Shown: in pieces, positions 36,020 to 43,075 of the stretch | Layout: each line of letters starts with the position of its first letter | How positions within the stretch are numbered: position 1 is the first letter of the stretch | Assembly: GCF_026625725.1 (NCBI RefSeq) | Contig: NZ_CP113060.1 | Location: forward strand, 3,292,001-3,356,000 | Origin: Pseudomonas sp. SL4(2022) | GTDB lineage: Bacteria; Pseudomonadota; Gammaproteobacteria; Pseudomonadales; Pseudomonadaceae | DNA length: 64,000 nucleotides | Reading direction: 5' to 3' | Notes under the pieces: generated by a model | Databases searched by the model: none | What the model was told of the DNA's origin: nothing | What the model saw: the letters and a program-made list of their open reading frames with translations, nothing else | Position numbers and translations under genes: made by a program

Positions 36020-36967
36020 TTGTCTGTCCTTCTGCCAGACTGGGCGCCCTGTGCGCCCTTGCAGCCGTTGCCGCTGGATTGGGCTCAGGCGGCCGGGATT
36101 GAGTTGGCGGTGTTGCGTCTGGACCTGCTGGACCCGCTGATCAGCGGTAACAAGTGGTTCAAGCTCTCCCAGCACTTGGCCGCCGCCCAGAATGGCAGGG
36201 CTGCGGGTGTCATCAGCCTGGGTGGTGCCCATTCCAATCATCTTCATGCATTGGCTGCCGCCGGTAAGCGCTTTGCCTTTCAGACGGTCGGGCTGCTGCG
36301 CGGCCATCCGCAGCAAACGCCAACGGTCAGTGATCTACAGGCATTTGGTATGCAGTTGCATTGGTTGGGCTATGCCGGTTATCGAGCTCGGCATGCCGCC
36401 GATTTCTGGTTGCCCTGGCAGGCGCACTATCCACATTTCTACGCGCTGCCGGAGGGTGGTGGTGGTCTGCCGGGCGCTTTGGGCTGCATGAGCCTGGTGC
36501 AGCAAGTGCGCGAGCAGTTGTCCGTATTGGGGTGGGCGGACTATGACGCCTGGTGGTTGGCGGCCGGAACCGGCACCACCCTGGCTGGCTTGCTGCTGGG
36601 TGAATCGACCGAGCGTCCTGTGCATGGCGCTCTGGCTGTGCCGGCCGATCACGGCGTCGAGCAGCAAGTACAGGCGATTCTGCAGGCGGCTGAGCGACCG
36701 GTAGGGCGCTATCACCTGCATGAGGCTTGTCGGGGTGGCTTTGCGCAGGTGGATGACGCGTTGCTGGATTTCATGCAGGCGACTGAAGCCGCCAGCCGTA
36801 TTCCGCTGGAGCCGCTGTATACCGCCAAGGCGTTAATGGCATTGCGCCGGCAGGTCGAGGCCGGTTACTTTGCTCGCGGCAGTCGCCTGGTGTTCGTCCA
36901 TACCGGAGGCTTGCAAGGCCGTTTGGCAGCGTTGGCGAAGCACACAGGCGTAACGCGGCTAAACTGA
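36020..36967 (+). CDS. PLP enzyme, ACC deaminase/D-cysteine desulfhydrase family
   Basis: A 315-residue fold-type II PLP protein. SGNKWFKLSQHL holds the lysine expected to bind PLP (Lys48 by alignment with the GNK-x-x-KL motif), followed by SLGGAHSNHLHALAAAGKRF and the phosphate-binding loop AAGTGTTLAGLL. Relatives either deaminate 1-aminocyclopropane-1-carboxylate or cleave D-cysteine; residues seen here do not decide, and D-cysteine desulfhydrase-like is the safer label. The start is TTG at 36020, two bases after the preceding stop. The following gene is 27 bp downstream. Confidence 0.85.
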   Translation: MSVLLPDWAPCAPLQPLPLDWAQAAGIELAVLRLDLLDPLISGNKWFKLSQHLAAAQNGRAAGVISLGGAHSNHLHALAAAGKRFAFQTVGLLRGHPQQTPTVSDLQAFGMQLHWLGYAGYRARHAADFWLPWQAHYPHFYALPEGGGGLPGALGCMSLVQQVREQLSVLGWADYDAWWLAAGTGTTLAGLLLGESTERPVHGALAVPADHGVEQQVQAILQAAERPVGRYHLHEACRGGFAQVDDALLDFMQATEAASRIPLEPLYTAKALMALRRQVEAGYFARGSRLVFVHTGGLQGRLAALAKHTGVTRLN

Positions 36968-36994
36968 ATTCCACCAGCGGAGCCTGGATATTCC

Positions 36995-38104
36995 ATGAGC
37001 GAACCCCTCAATCCCGAACAGTTGCGTAGCCTGACGCCACTCAACGTGCTGTCCGAGCAGCAATGGCGCGAGCTGCGTTCACAGCTGGTGCCGCAGCCAT
37101 TGCTGGCGGGGCAGTTGCTGTTTCGCTCGGGGGATCAGGCGCGCTTGACCTACTACCTGCTGGCGGGCGAGTTGCTGCTGCAGTCGGTTGATGGTCAGGA
37201 GCAGCGATTACAGGCTGGCAGTGAAGCCAGTTGCCACCCGTTGTCGCCAAGTTTGCCGCGTTTGCACGAGGCGCGTGCGATAACGGATGTCAGTGTGCTG
37301 GCATTGGATACTGCAACCCTCAACCGACTGCTGACTTGGCGTCTGGCCTATCACGACCTGTTACTGGAGCTGGGGCAGAACCATGAAGAGGTCGAGTGGC
37401 TGGAGCGGATGCTGGAAAATCCATTGTTTGCCAAGGTGCCGCCCTCAAATGTGCGTGCGATGCTGGAGCGCCTGCAGCGCATCGAGTTACCGGTCGGCAG
37501 TACCGTGCTGCAAGAGGGGGATGTGGGCGATAGCTGTTACTTCCTGAAAAATGGCCGTGCTGAGGTGATTCGCGGCGCAGGCAGCGCTCAGCAGGTGTTG
37601 GCTGAGCTGGAGATCGGTGCCTGCTTTGGTGAGGAGGCCTTGTTGGCCGACAGCCCGCGCAATGCCACGGTCACCATGCTGGACGATGGCGTGGTGCTGC
37701 GCCTGGATCGTCAGGACTTCTTCGCCCTACTCAAGGCGCCGGTGGTCGATGAGGTGTCGTTGGGGGAGGCTTCGCGTTTGCTGGCGGCGGGGGCGCAATG
37801 GCTGGATGTGCGCCTGCAGGACGAATATGAGCGCGCCCATGCGCTGCAATCGTTGAACATGCCACTGCAGTTGCTGCGCCTGAAAGCCCGTTTGCTCGAT
37901 AAGCGGCGCACCTACCTGTGCTACTGCGACAGCGGTAAGCGCAGTAGCAGTGCCGTGTTTCTCCTTTCGCAACTGGGGTACAGCGCCTATGCCCTGCGCG
38001 ATGGAGTGGATGCCCTGCCGGCGGTGCAGCGTGATGCCTTGCTGTGCGAGAGCGGCTCGGGTTATCTGGCGCGCTCGGGCGGGCGTACCGAACGCAGTCT
38101 CTGA
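36995..38104 (+). CDS. Double cyclic-nucleotide-binding-like protein with C-terminal rhodanese domain
   Basis: A 369-residue cytoplasmic protein. The first cNMP-like beta-roll (about 15-120) is degenerate. The second (about 140-255) has LPVGSTVLQEGDVGDSCYFLKNG and the phosphate-cassette-like GACFGEEALLADSPRNATV. It is followed by a rhodanese-like domain (about 258-350) with LDVRLQDEYERAHA and the active-site loop CDSGKRS, with Cys311 as likely nucleophile. There is no helix-turn-helix, so it is not a CRP-type DNA-binding regulator. A role in cyclic-nucleotide-gated persulfide transfer or redox sensing is inference. Confidence 0.85.
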   Translation: MSEPLNPEQLRSLTPLNVLSEQQWRELRSQLVPQPLLAGQLLFRSGDQARLTYYLLAGELLLQSVDGQEQRLQAGSEASCHPLSPSLPRLHEARAITDVSVLALDTATLNRLLTWRLAYHDLLLELGQNHEEVEWLERMLENPLFAKVPPSNVRAMLERLQRIELPVGSTVLQEGDVGDSCYFLKNGRAEVIRGAGSAQQVLAELEIGACFGEEALLADSPRNATVTMLDDGVVLRLDRQDFFALLKAPVVDEVSLGEASRLLAAGAQWLDVRLQDEYERAHALQSLNMPLQLLRLKARLLDKRRTYLCYCDSGKRSSSAVFLLSQLGYSAYALRDGVDALPAVQRDALLCESGSGYLARSGGRTERSL

Positions 38105-38105
38105 A

Positions 38106-39050
38106 CTAGCTGGCCGGCTGCGTCGGCCAGTGATCGTTGACCAAAAATACCCGCTCAGCTTCCTGCCAGCTGTGCTCTGAGCCCTCGACCAAACGTACAA
38201 GCAGCTGCGCATTGGCGTCTGCGGGCAGCGCCGTCAACCATTGCTTGAATTGCTCGCGCGACCACCGCTGTCCTTCTTCGATCTGTGCCGGTGCCAGCCA
38301 GGCGTGCCGTGCCAGCGGCTGCCAGTGGCCGTCGTGCTGTGCGGCAAAACGCGCCCAGTCGGCGCGATGCAACCAGCGTCCACGTAGATGCGCGGGGTTG
38401 CCGGTCAGGGGGGCAGCGTACGACTGCTGCCAGGGGGCGAACAGGTAACCGCCTAACCACAATGCGGCCTTGGGCGAGCGAATATTCAGTTCCGCCAGCC
38501 GCTGCTGGGCTTCGGGGCGGGCTGAAAGGGGCAACTGGTGCTGGCCCAAATGTGCCAGCTTGAGATCCAGGCGGTCGTGGCTGCCAGGGCCGAGCCAGTC
38601 GGCCAGGTTGCTGCCGCTGGCCTGTTGCTGGCCTAGGTACAGTTTGATCGCCAGCTCGAGGTGATGCACACCTTCCTCGTCACGCAGCAGCATATCCAAC
38701 TCACCTAGGGTGTGACCCTGCTGGCGGATGGGCAGGTTGGCGGCCAGCACTTCGATACCCGGTGCAGCATGCAGGGCAAACTGCCAGAGGCGCTCGTAGT
38801 AAAGCCCCAGGCGGCGTACCGAGCTTTGGCTCAGCCATTGCTGCAGGGGCTGGCTGTCGGCATCCAGGCTTATTAACCAGTCAGCCAGCGCCTCCGGTTG
38901 CTGGCTCCAGGCGCTGGCCTTGAGAGGATAACGCTGTGGCCAGGCGCTCTGCTCCAGCAGGGGCGGTGAAAGCAACGCCCAGGCCAGGTCACGCACGGCG
39001 GGCTGGCGCAATTGCGAGGGCAGGTCGGTGAGTGAGGGAAAGGGCGTCAT
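38106..39050 (-). CDS. DUF1853 family protein
   Basis: A 314-residue protein of the DUF1853 family: YYERLWQFALHAAPGIEVLAANLPI, HTLGELDMLLRD and VHHLELAIKLYLG. The E-x-D and H-x-E-L-A-I-K-L pattern resembles the core of PD-(D/E)XK nuclease-like folds, which suggests but does not prove nuclease ancestry. ATG at 39050 is chosen because upstream codons belong to the divergent nadK control region. It converges with the rhodanese fusion gene, with one base between the stops. Confidence 0.82.
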   Translation of the reverse strand: MTPFPSLTDLPSQLRQPAVRDLAWALLSPPLLEQSAWPQRYPLKASAWSQQPEALADWLISLDADSQPLQQWLSQSSVRRLGLYYERLWQFALHAAPGIEVLAANLPIRQQGHTLGELDMLLRDEEGVHHLELAIKLYLGQQQASGSNLADWLGPGSHDRLDLKLAHLGQHQLPLSARPEAQQRLAELNIRSPKAALWLGGYLFAPWQQSYAAPLTGNPAHLRGRWLHRADWARFAAQHDGHWQPLARHAWLAPAQIEEGQRWSREQFKQWLTALPADANAQLLVRLVEGSEHSWQEAERVFLVNDHWPTQPAS

Positions 39051-39082
39051 GTGGCGAGCATAGCGCAGAGCCGGACGGCGGT

Positions 39083-39112
39083 TTGCTGCTGCCATGGGCT
39101 TTCGCCCATAAT
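39083..39112 (+). promoter_or_regulatory. Candidate sigma-70 promoter for nadK
   Basis: TTGCTG (39083-39088), 18-bp spacer, CATAAT (39107-39112), about 36 bp before nadK. A perfect hairpin ATGGGC-TTTC-GCCCAT (39094-39109) overlaps the spacer and -10, and could serve as an operator. Confidence 0.45.
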
Positions 39113-39147
39113 CTGGCCCTCTAGATCCAGAGCCTGGCGGGAGCACC

Positions 39148-40035
39148 ATGGAGCAATTTCGTAATATCGGCATCATCGGTCGGCTGGGCAGCACCCAGGT
39201 TCTCGACACCATCCGCCGGCTGAAGAAATTTCTGCTCGCTCGTCATCTGCACGTGATCCTTGAAGACACCATCGCTGAAGTGCTGCCGGGGCATGGTCTG
39301 CAGACGTCCTCGCGGAAGATTCTCGGGGAGGTCTGTGACCTGGTGATCGTCGTTGGCGGCGACGGCAGCATGCTGGGTGCTGCCCGCGCTCTGGCGCGAC
39401 ATAAGGTGCCGGTGTTGGGCATCAACCGAGGCAGCCTGGGCTTTCTTACCGATATTCGCCCCGATGAGTTGGAGGTGAAGGTTGCTCAGGTGCTGGAAGG
39501 GCATTACCTGACCGAAAACCGCTTTCTGCTGGAAGCCGAGGTGCGGCGCAGCGGCGAAGCCATCGGCCAGGGCGACGCCCTGAATGATGTGGTGCTGCAC
39601 CCCGGCAAATCCACCAAGATGATCGAGTTCGAGCTGTATATCGACGGTCAGTTCGTCTGCAGCCAGAAGGCTGATGGCCTGATTATCGCCACGCCGACCG
39701 GGTCAACTGCCTATGCGCTATCGGCCGGTGGCCCGATCATGCACCCCAAACTGGACGCCATCGTCATCGTGCCGATGTACCCGCACACCCTGTCCAGCCG
39801 ACCGATTGTGGTGGATGCCAACAGCGAGCTGAAAATCGTCGTCTCCAAGGACCTGCAAATTTATCCGCTGGTTTCCTGTGACGGGCAGAACCACTTCACC
39901 TGTGCGCCGGGAGACACCATCACGGTGGCCAAACGGCCGCAGAAACTGCGCCTGATTCACCCGCTGGACCACAACTACTATGAGGTCTGCCGCAACAAAC
40001 TCGGTTGGGGCAGCCGGCTTGGAGGAGGGGATTGA
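39148..40035 (+). CDS. nadK: NAD kinase
   Basis: Phosphorylates NAD+ to NADP+. The 295-residue protein has the family motif GGDGS (Gly70-Ser74), the NE/D-type GDALNDVVLH segment and the Gly-rich TPTGSTAYALSAGGPI. The length and ends match proteobacterial NAD kinases. Its stop shares bases with the start of the downstream phosphoesterase (TGATG), so the two are probably coupled. Confidence 0.97.
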   Translation: MEQFRNIGIIGRLGSTQVLDTIRRLKKFLLARHLHVILEDTIAEVLPGHGLQTSSRKILGEVCDLVIVVGGDGSMLGAARALARHKVPVLGINRGSLGFLTDIRPDELEVKVAQVLEGHYLTENRFLLEAEVRRSGEAIGQGDALNDVVLHPGKSTKMIEFELYIDGQFVCSQKADGLIIATPTGSTAYALSAGGPIMHPKLDAIVIVPMYPHTLSSRPIVVDANSELKIVVSKDLQIYPLVSCDGQNHFTCAPGDTITVAKRPQKLRLIHPLDHNYYEVCRNKLGWGSRLGGGD

Positions 40036-41009
40036 TGCACCTCGATCCTGCTCGTGGTTATGACCTGATCGGTGATATTCACGGCTGCGCGAAAACTCTG
40101 GAACGCCTGCTGAGCACCTTGGGTTACCGGTTACAGGCCGGTGTTTGGCGGCATCCGCAGCGCATGGTGATCTTCCTCGGTGATCTGGTTGACCGTGGTC
40201 CGCGGATCCGCGAAACCCTGCATCTGGTGCGTGACATGGTCAGCGCCGGGCAGGCCCTGTGCATCATGGGTAACCACGAATTCAATGCCTTGGCTTGGAG
40301 CACGCCGGCGGCGCCGGGCAGTGGACGGCAGTTCGTTCGCGAACACAACCCGCGGCATGCGCGGTTGATCAAGGAAACCCTGGAGCAGTTCGACGCCTAC
40401 CCGGCTGAGTGGCAGGCGTTTCTCGACTGGTTCTACGCGTTGCCGCTGTTTATTGATGCCGGACGGTTCCGGGTGGTCCACGCCTGTTGGGACGACAGCC
40501 TGATCGAGCCGCTGCGGGCGCAGTTTGCCGATGGCTGTATTGATGAAGAGTTCCTGCAGCAGGCGGCTGTATACGGCAGCTTTGCCAACACCGCGCTGGA
40601 TCGCCTGCTGCGCGGCACCGACATGCGCCTGCCACACGGCATGACCCTGACCAGCGACGACGGTTTTACCCGCGCGCATTTCCGTACCAAATTCTGGGAA
40701 GAAGACCCGCAGACCTACGGCGATATCGTCTTTCAGCCCGATGCCTTGCCGGAACTGGCGGCGCAGATGCCGCTCAGTGAGATGCAGAAAACCGAACTGC
40801 TTAAATACGGTGCCGATCAGCCACTGTTGTTTGTTGGCCATTACTGGCGCAGCGGCAAGCCTGCACCGATTCGCAGCAACCTGGCCTGCCTGGATTACAG
40901 CGCCGTCTTGAACGGCAAACTGGTGGCCTATCGGCTTGACCAGGAAGAGCGCCTGGAGGCCAGCAAGTTTGTCTGGGTCGATGTCGACAGTCCGGAGGCG
41001 CGGCCATGA
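40035..41009 (+). CDS. Calcineurin-like metallophosphoesterase
   Basis: A 324-residue two-metal phosphoesterase. Metal-binding motifs in order: GDIHGC (Asp14, His16), GDLVDRGP (Asp50) and GNHE (Asn80, His81), then VGHYWRSG near residue 275. These match the PPP-like ApaH/PrpE branch, whose members cleave diadenosine tetraphosphate or protein phosphate; the substrate here is not known. ATG at 40035 overlaps the nadK stop and is preceded by GGAGGAGGGG. The frame is open ten codons upstream but that start has no support. Confidence 0.9.
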   Translation: MHLDPARGYDLIGDIHGCAKTLERLLSTLGYRLQAGVWRHPQRMVIFLGDLVDRGPRIRETLHLVRDMVSAGQALCIMGNHEFNALAWSTPAAPGSGRQFVREHNPRHARLIKETLEQFDAYPAEWQAFLDWFYALPLFIDAGRFRVVHACWDDSLIEPLRAQFADGCIDEEFLQQAAVYGSFANTALDRLLRGTDMRLPHGMTLTSDDGFTRAHFRTKFWEEDPQTYGDIVFQPDALPELAAQMPLSEMQKTELLKYGADQPLLFVGHYWRSGKPAPIRSNLACLDYSAVLNGKLVAYRLDQEERLEASKFVWVDVDSPEARP

Positions 41010-41875
41010 GTGCTGTTGCGGCAATGCGTTTGCCTGAGGATGTCGATCTGACAGGTTTTATTACCTTGTTGCAACGCTTGCAGGTGCCGCACCGGGTTGC
41101 GGAAGAGGCAGGCGAGCAGGTGCTCTGGGTGCAGGGAGAGCCGTTGGCCGAGCAGGTGCGTGAGCTTTATGGGCGCTACCCACAGGGTGATGCCGAGGTA
41201 TTGCTTGAGCCATCACCGGCTTCTGTGCAGGCCGCTCCGGGCTTTGTCCAACAGCTGAAAAGCAGTCCGTTGACTGCCATGATGCTGGCACTGACCTTCT
41301 TAGTCTTTGCTGTCACTGGTACAGGTGAGAATTACACGACAATTCGCTGGTTTAGCTTTGTCGATTTTCGCATTCAGGATGACCATATCTATCTTGCTTA
41401 CCTGAATGAAACCCTGGCTAGCAGCCAATGGTGGCGCTTACTGACACCGATGCTGATTCATTTCGGTATTCTTCATCTGGCCATGAACAGCCTCTGGTAC
41501 TGGGAGCTGGGTCGGCGGATCGAGGCGCGTCAGGGTGCCATGATGCTTCTGGGGTTGACGCTGCTGTTTAGCCTTGCGGCCAATTTTGCCCAATACCTGC
41601 ACGCTGGCCCCTCACTGTTTGGTGGTCTGTCCGGGGTGCTGTACGGCTTGCTTGGGCATTGCTGGATTTTCCAGCGCTTGGCGCCCACGCCGGCCTATCG
41701 GTTGCCGCCGGGCGTATTGGTGATGATGCTGGCCTGGCTGCTGATTTGCATGACCGGCATCTTCGAGTTGCTGCAATTCGGTGCAATTGCCAACGCGGCG
41801 CACGTCGGCGGTTTGCTGAGCGGGTGTCTGACCGGGCTGCTGGGCGGTCTTTGGGCGCGTCGGCGATACGCGTAG
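41006..41875 (+). CDS. Rhomboid family intramembrane serine protease (GlpG-like)
   Basis: A 289-residue membrane protease. A soluble N-terminal domain (about 1-85) precedes six predicted transmembrane helices. The catalytic dyad is Ser209 in FGGLSGVLYG and His266 in NAAHVGGLLSG. HFGILHLAMNSLW supplies the conserved His157 and Asn161 of the oxyanion region. Overlaps the phosphoesterase gene by four bases. Confidence 0.93.
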   Translation: MSAVAAMRLPEDVDLTGFITLLQRLQVPHRVAEEAGEQVLWVQGEPLAEQVRELYGRYPQGDAEVLLEPSPASVQAAPGFVQQLKSSPLTAMMLALTFLVFAVTGTGENYTTIRWFSFVDFRIQDDHIYLAYLNETLASSQWWRLLTPMLIHFGILHLAMNSLWYWELGRRIEARQGAMMLLGLTLLFSLAANFAQYLHAGPSLFGGLSGVLYGLLGHCWIFQRLAPTPAYRLPPGVLVMMLAWLLICMTGIFELLQFGAIANAAHVGGLLSGCLTGLLGGLWARRRYA

Positions 41876-41921
41876 TAGCGTGACAGGCTGGTAAACTGCC
41901 ACTTTGCATTTGGAGGCGCGT

Positions 41922-42185
41922 ATGTCGTCCTTTCTCGAAGCGATTGAAAACATCACCCCTGAGATTTATCAGAACCTCAAACTGGCTGTGGAAATCGGTA
42001 AATGGCCGGATGGCCGCAAGCTGACCCAAGAACAGAAGGAACTGACCTTGCAGGCCTTGATCGCCTGGGAAATCCACAACCTACCGGAAGAAGAGCGCAT
42101 TGGTTACATGGGCCCGCAGGAATGCAGTTCCAAGTCCGAGCCGATTCCCAATCTGTTGTTCAAGTCCTCGGATACCCTGCACTGA
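41922..42185 (+). CDS. YeaC-like DUF1315 small protein
   Basis: An 87-residue protein of the DUF1315 family (YeaC-like), with FLEAIENITPEIYQNLKLAVEIGKWPDGR cut by conserved Gly and Pro and ALIAWEIHNLPEEERIGYM. No known activity. GGAGG precedes ATG at 41922. Its stop overlaps the next start by one base (TGATG), indicating coupling. Confidence 0.88.
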   Translation: MSSFLEAIENITPEIYQNLKLAVEIGKWPDGRKLTQEQKELTLQALIAWEIHNLPEEERIGYMGPQECSSKSEPIPNLLFKSSDTLH

Positions 42186-43021
42186 TGAGCGAGTTGGCCC
42201 GTGGTGCCCTGAGCAAAATGGCGGCGCAGCTGGATGCGCCGGTGCAATACAGCTTTCGTCTGGGTGATGACCTGCTGCCGGTAAACCCGCTGATCGGCAA
42301 GACCCTGCGCCTGGAATATTTGGGCGCAATCCATTGCACGCATTGTGGACGCAAGACCAAGAGCAGCTTCAGTCAGGGCTATTGCTACCCCTGTATGCAG
42401 AAGCTGGCGCAGTGCGACGTCTGCATCATGAGTCCGGAGCGTTGCCACTATGAGGCGGGCACCTGCCGCGAGCCGAGTTGGGGCGAGCAGTTCTGCATGA
42501 CCGATCATGTGGTCTACCTGGCCAACTCCAGCGGCGTCAAAGTCGGCATCACCCGCGCCACGCAGATTCCCACGCGCTGGATCGACCAGGGCGCAATGCA
42601 AGCGCTGCCGATTTTGCGCGTCGCCACCCGTCAGCAGTCCGGCTTTGTTGAAGACTTGCTGCGCAGCCAGGTGGCGGACAAAACCAACTGGCGCGCGTTG
42701 CTCAAAAGCGATGCCGAACCGGTGGATTTGTACGCTGTGCGCGAGCAATTGTTTGCCACCTGCGCCAGTGGTCTCACCGAGCTGCAACAACGCTTTGGTC
42801 TTCAAGCCATTCAGCCGCTCAGTGATCAGCCGGTGGTGCAGATCAGTTATCCGATTGAGGCCTATCCGACCAAGATCACCAGCTTCAATCTGGACAAGAA
42901 TCCGCTGGCCGAAGGTACCTTACTGGGCATCAAGGGCCAGTACCTGATGTTCGACACCGGCGTGATTAATATCCGCAAATACACCGCTTACCAGCTGGCC
43001 GTCCACGAACTGGCCGCCTGA
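42185..43021 (+). CDS. DUF2797 family cysteine-rich protein
   Basis: A 278-residue protein of the DUF2797 family. Cysteines at 51, 54, 67, 70, 77, 80, 87 and 94 with His88 form three C-x-x-C pairs in a zinc-binding pattern. The following YLANSSGVKVGITRATQIPTRW resembles the start of GIY-YIG nuclease domains (Y-x-L and V-K-V-G-I-T-R), so a nucleic-acid role is possible. The function is not established. Start at 42185 lies in the stop of the DUF1315 gene. Confidence 0.82.
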   Translation: MSELARGALSKMAAQLDAPVQYSFRLGDDLLPVNPLIGKTLRLEYLGAIHCTHCGRKTKSSFSQGYCYPCMQKLAQCDVCIMSPERCHYEAGTCREPSWGEQFCMTDHVVYLANSSGVKVGITRATQIPTRWIDQGAMQALPILRVATRQQSGFVEDLLRSQVADKTNWRALLKSDAEPVDLYAVREQLFATCASGLTELQQRFGLQAIQPLSDQPVVQISYPIEAYPTKITSFNLDKNPLAEGTLLGIKGQYLMFDTGVINIRKYTAYQLAVHELAA

Positions 43022-43075
43022 GTTACTTATTCGCGAACCCGGCGCCCGCGCGCCGCAGACAAAGGGCCACAAGCC

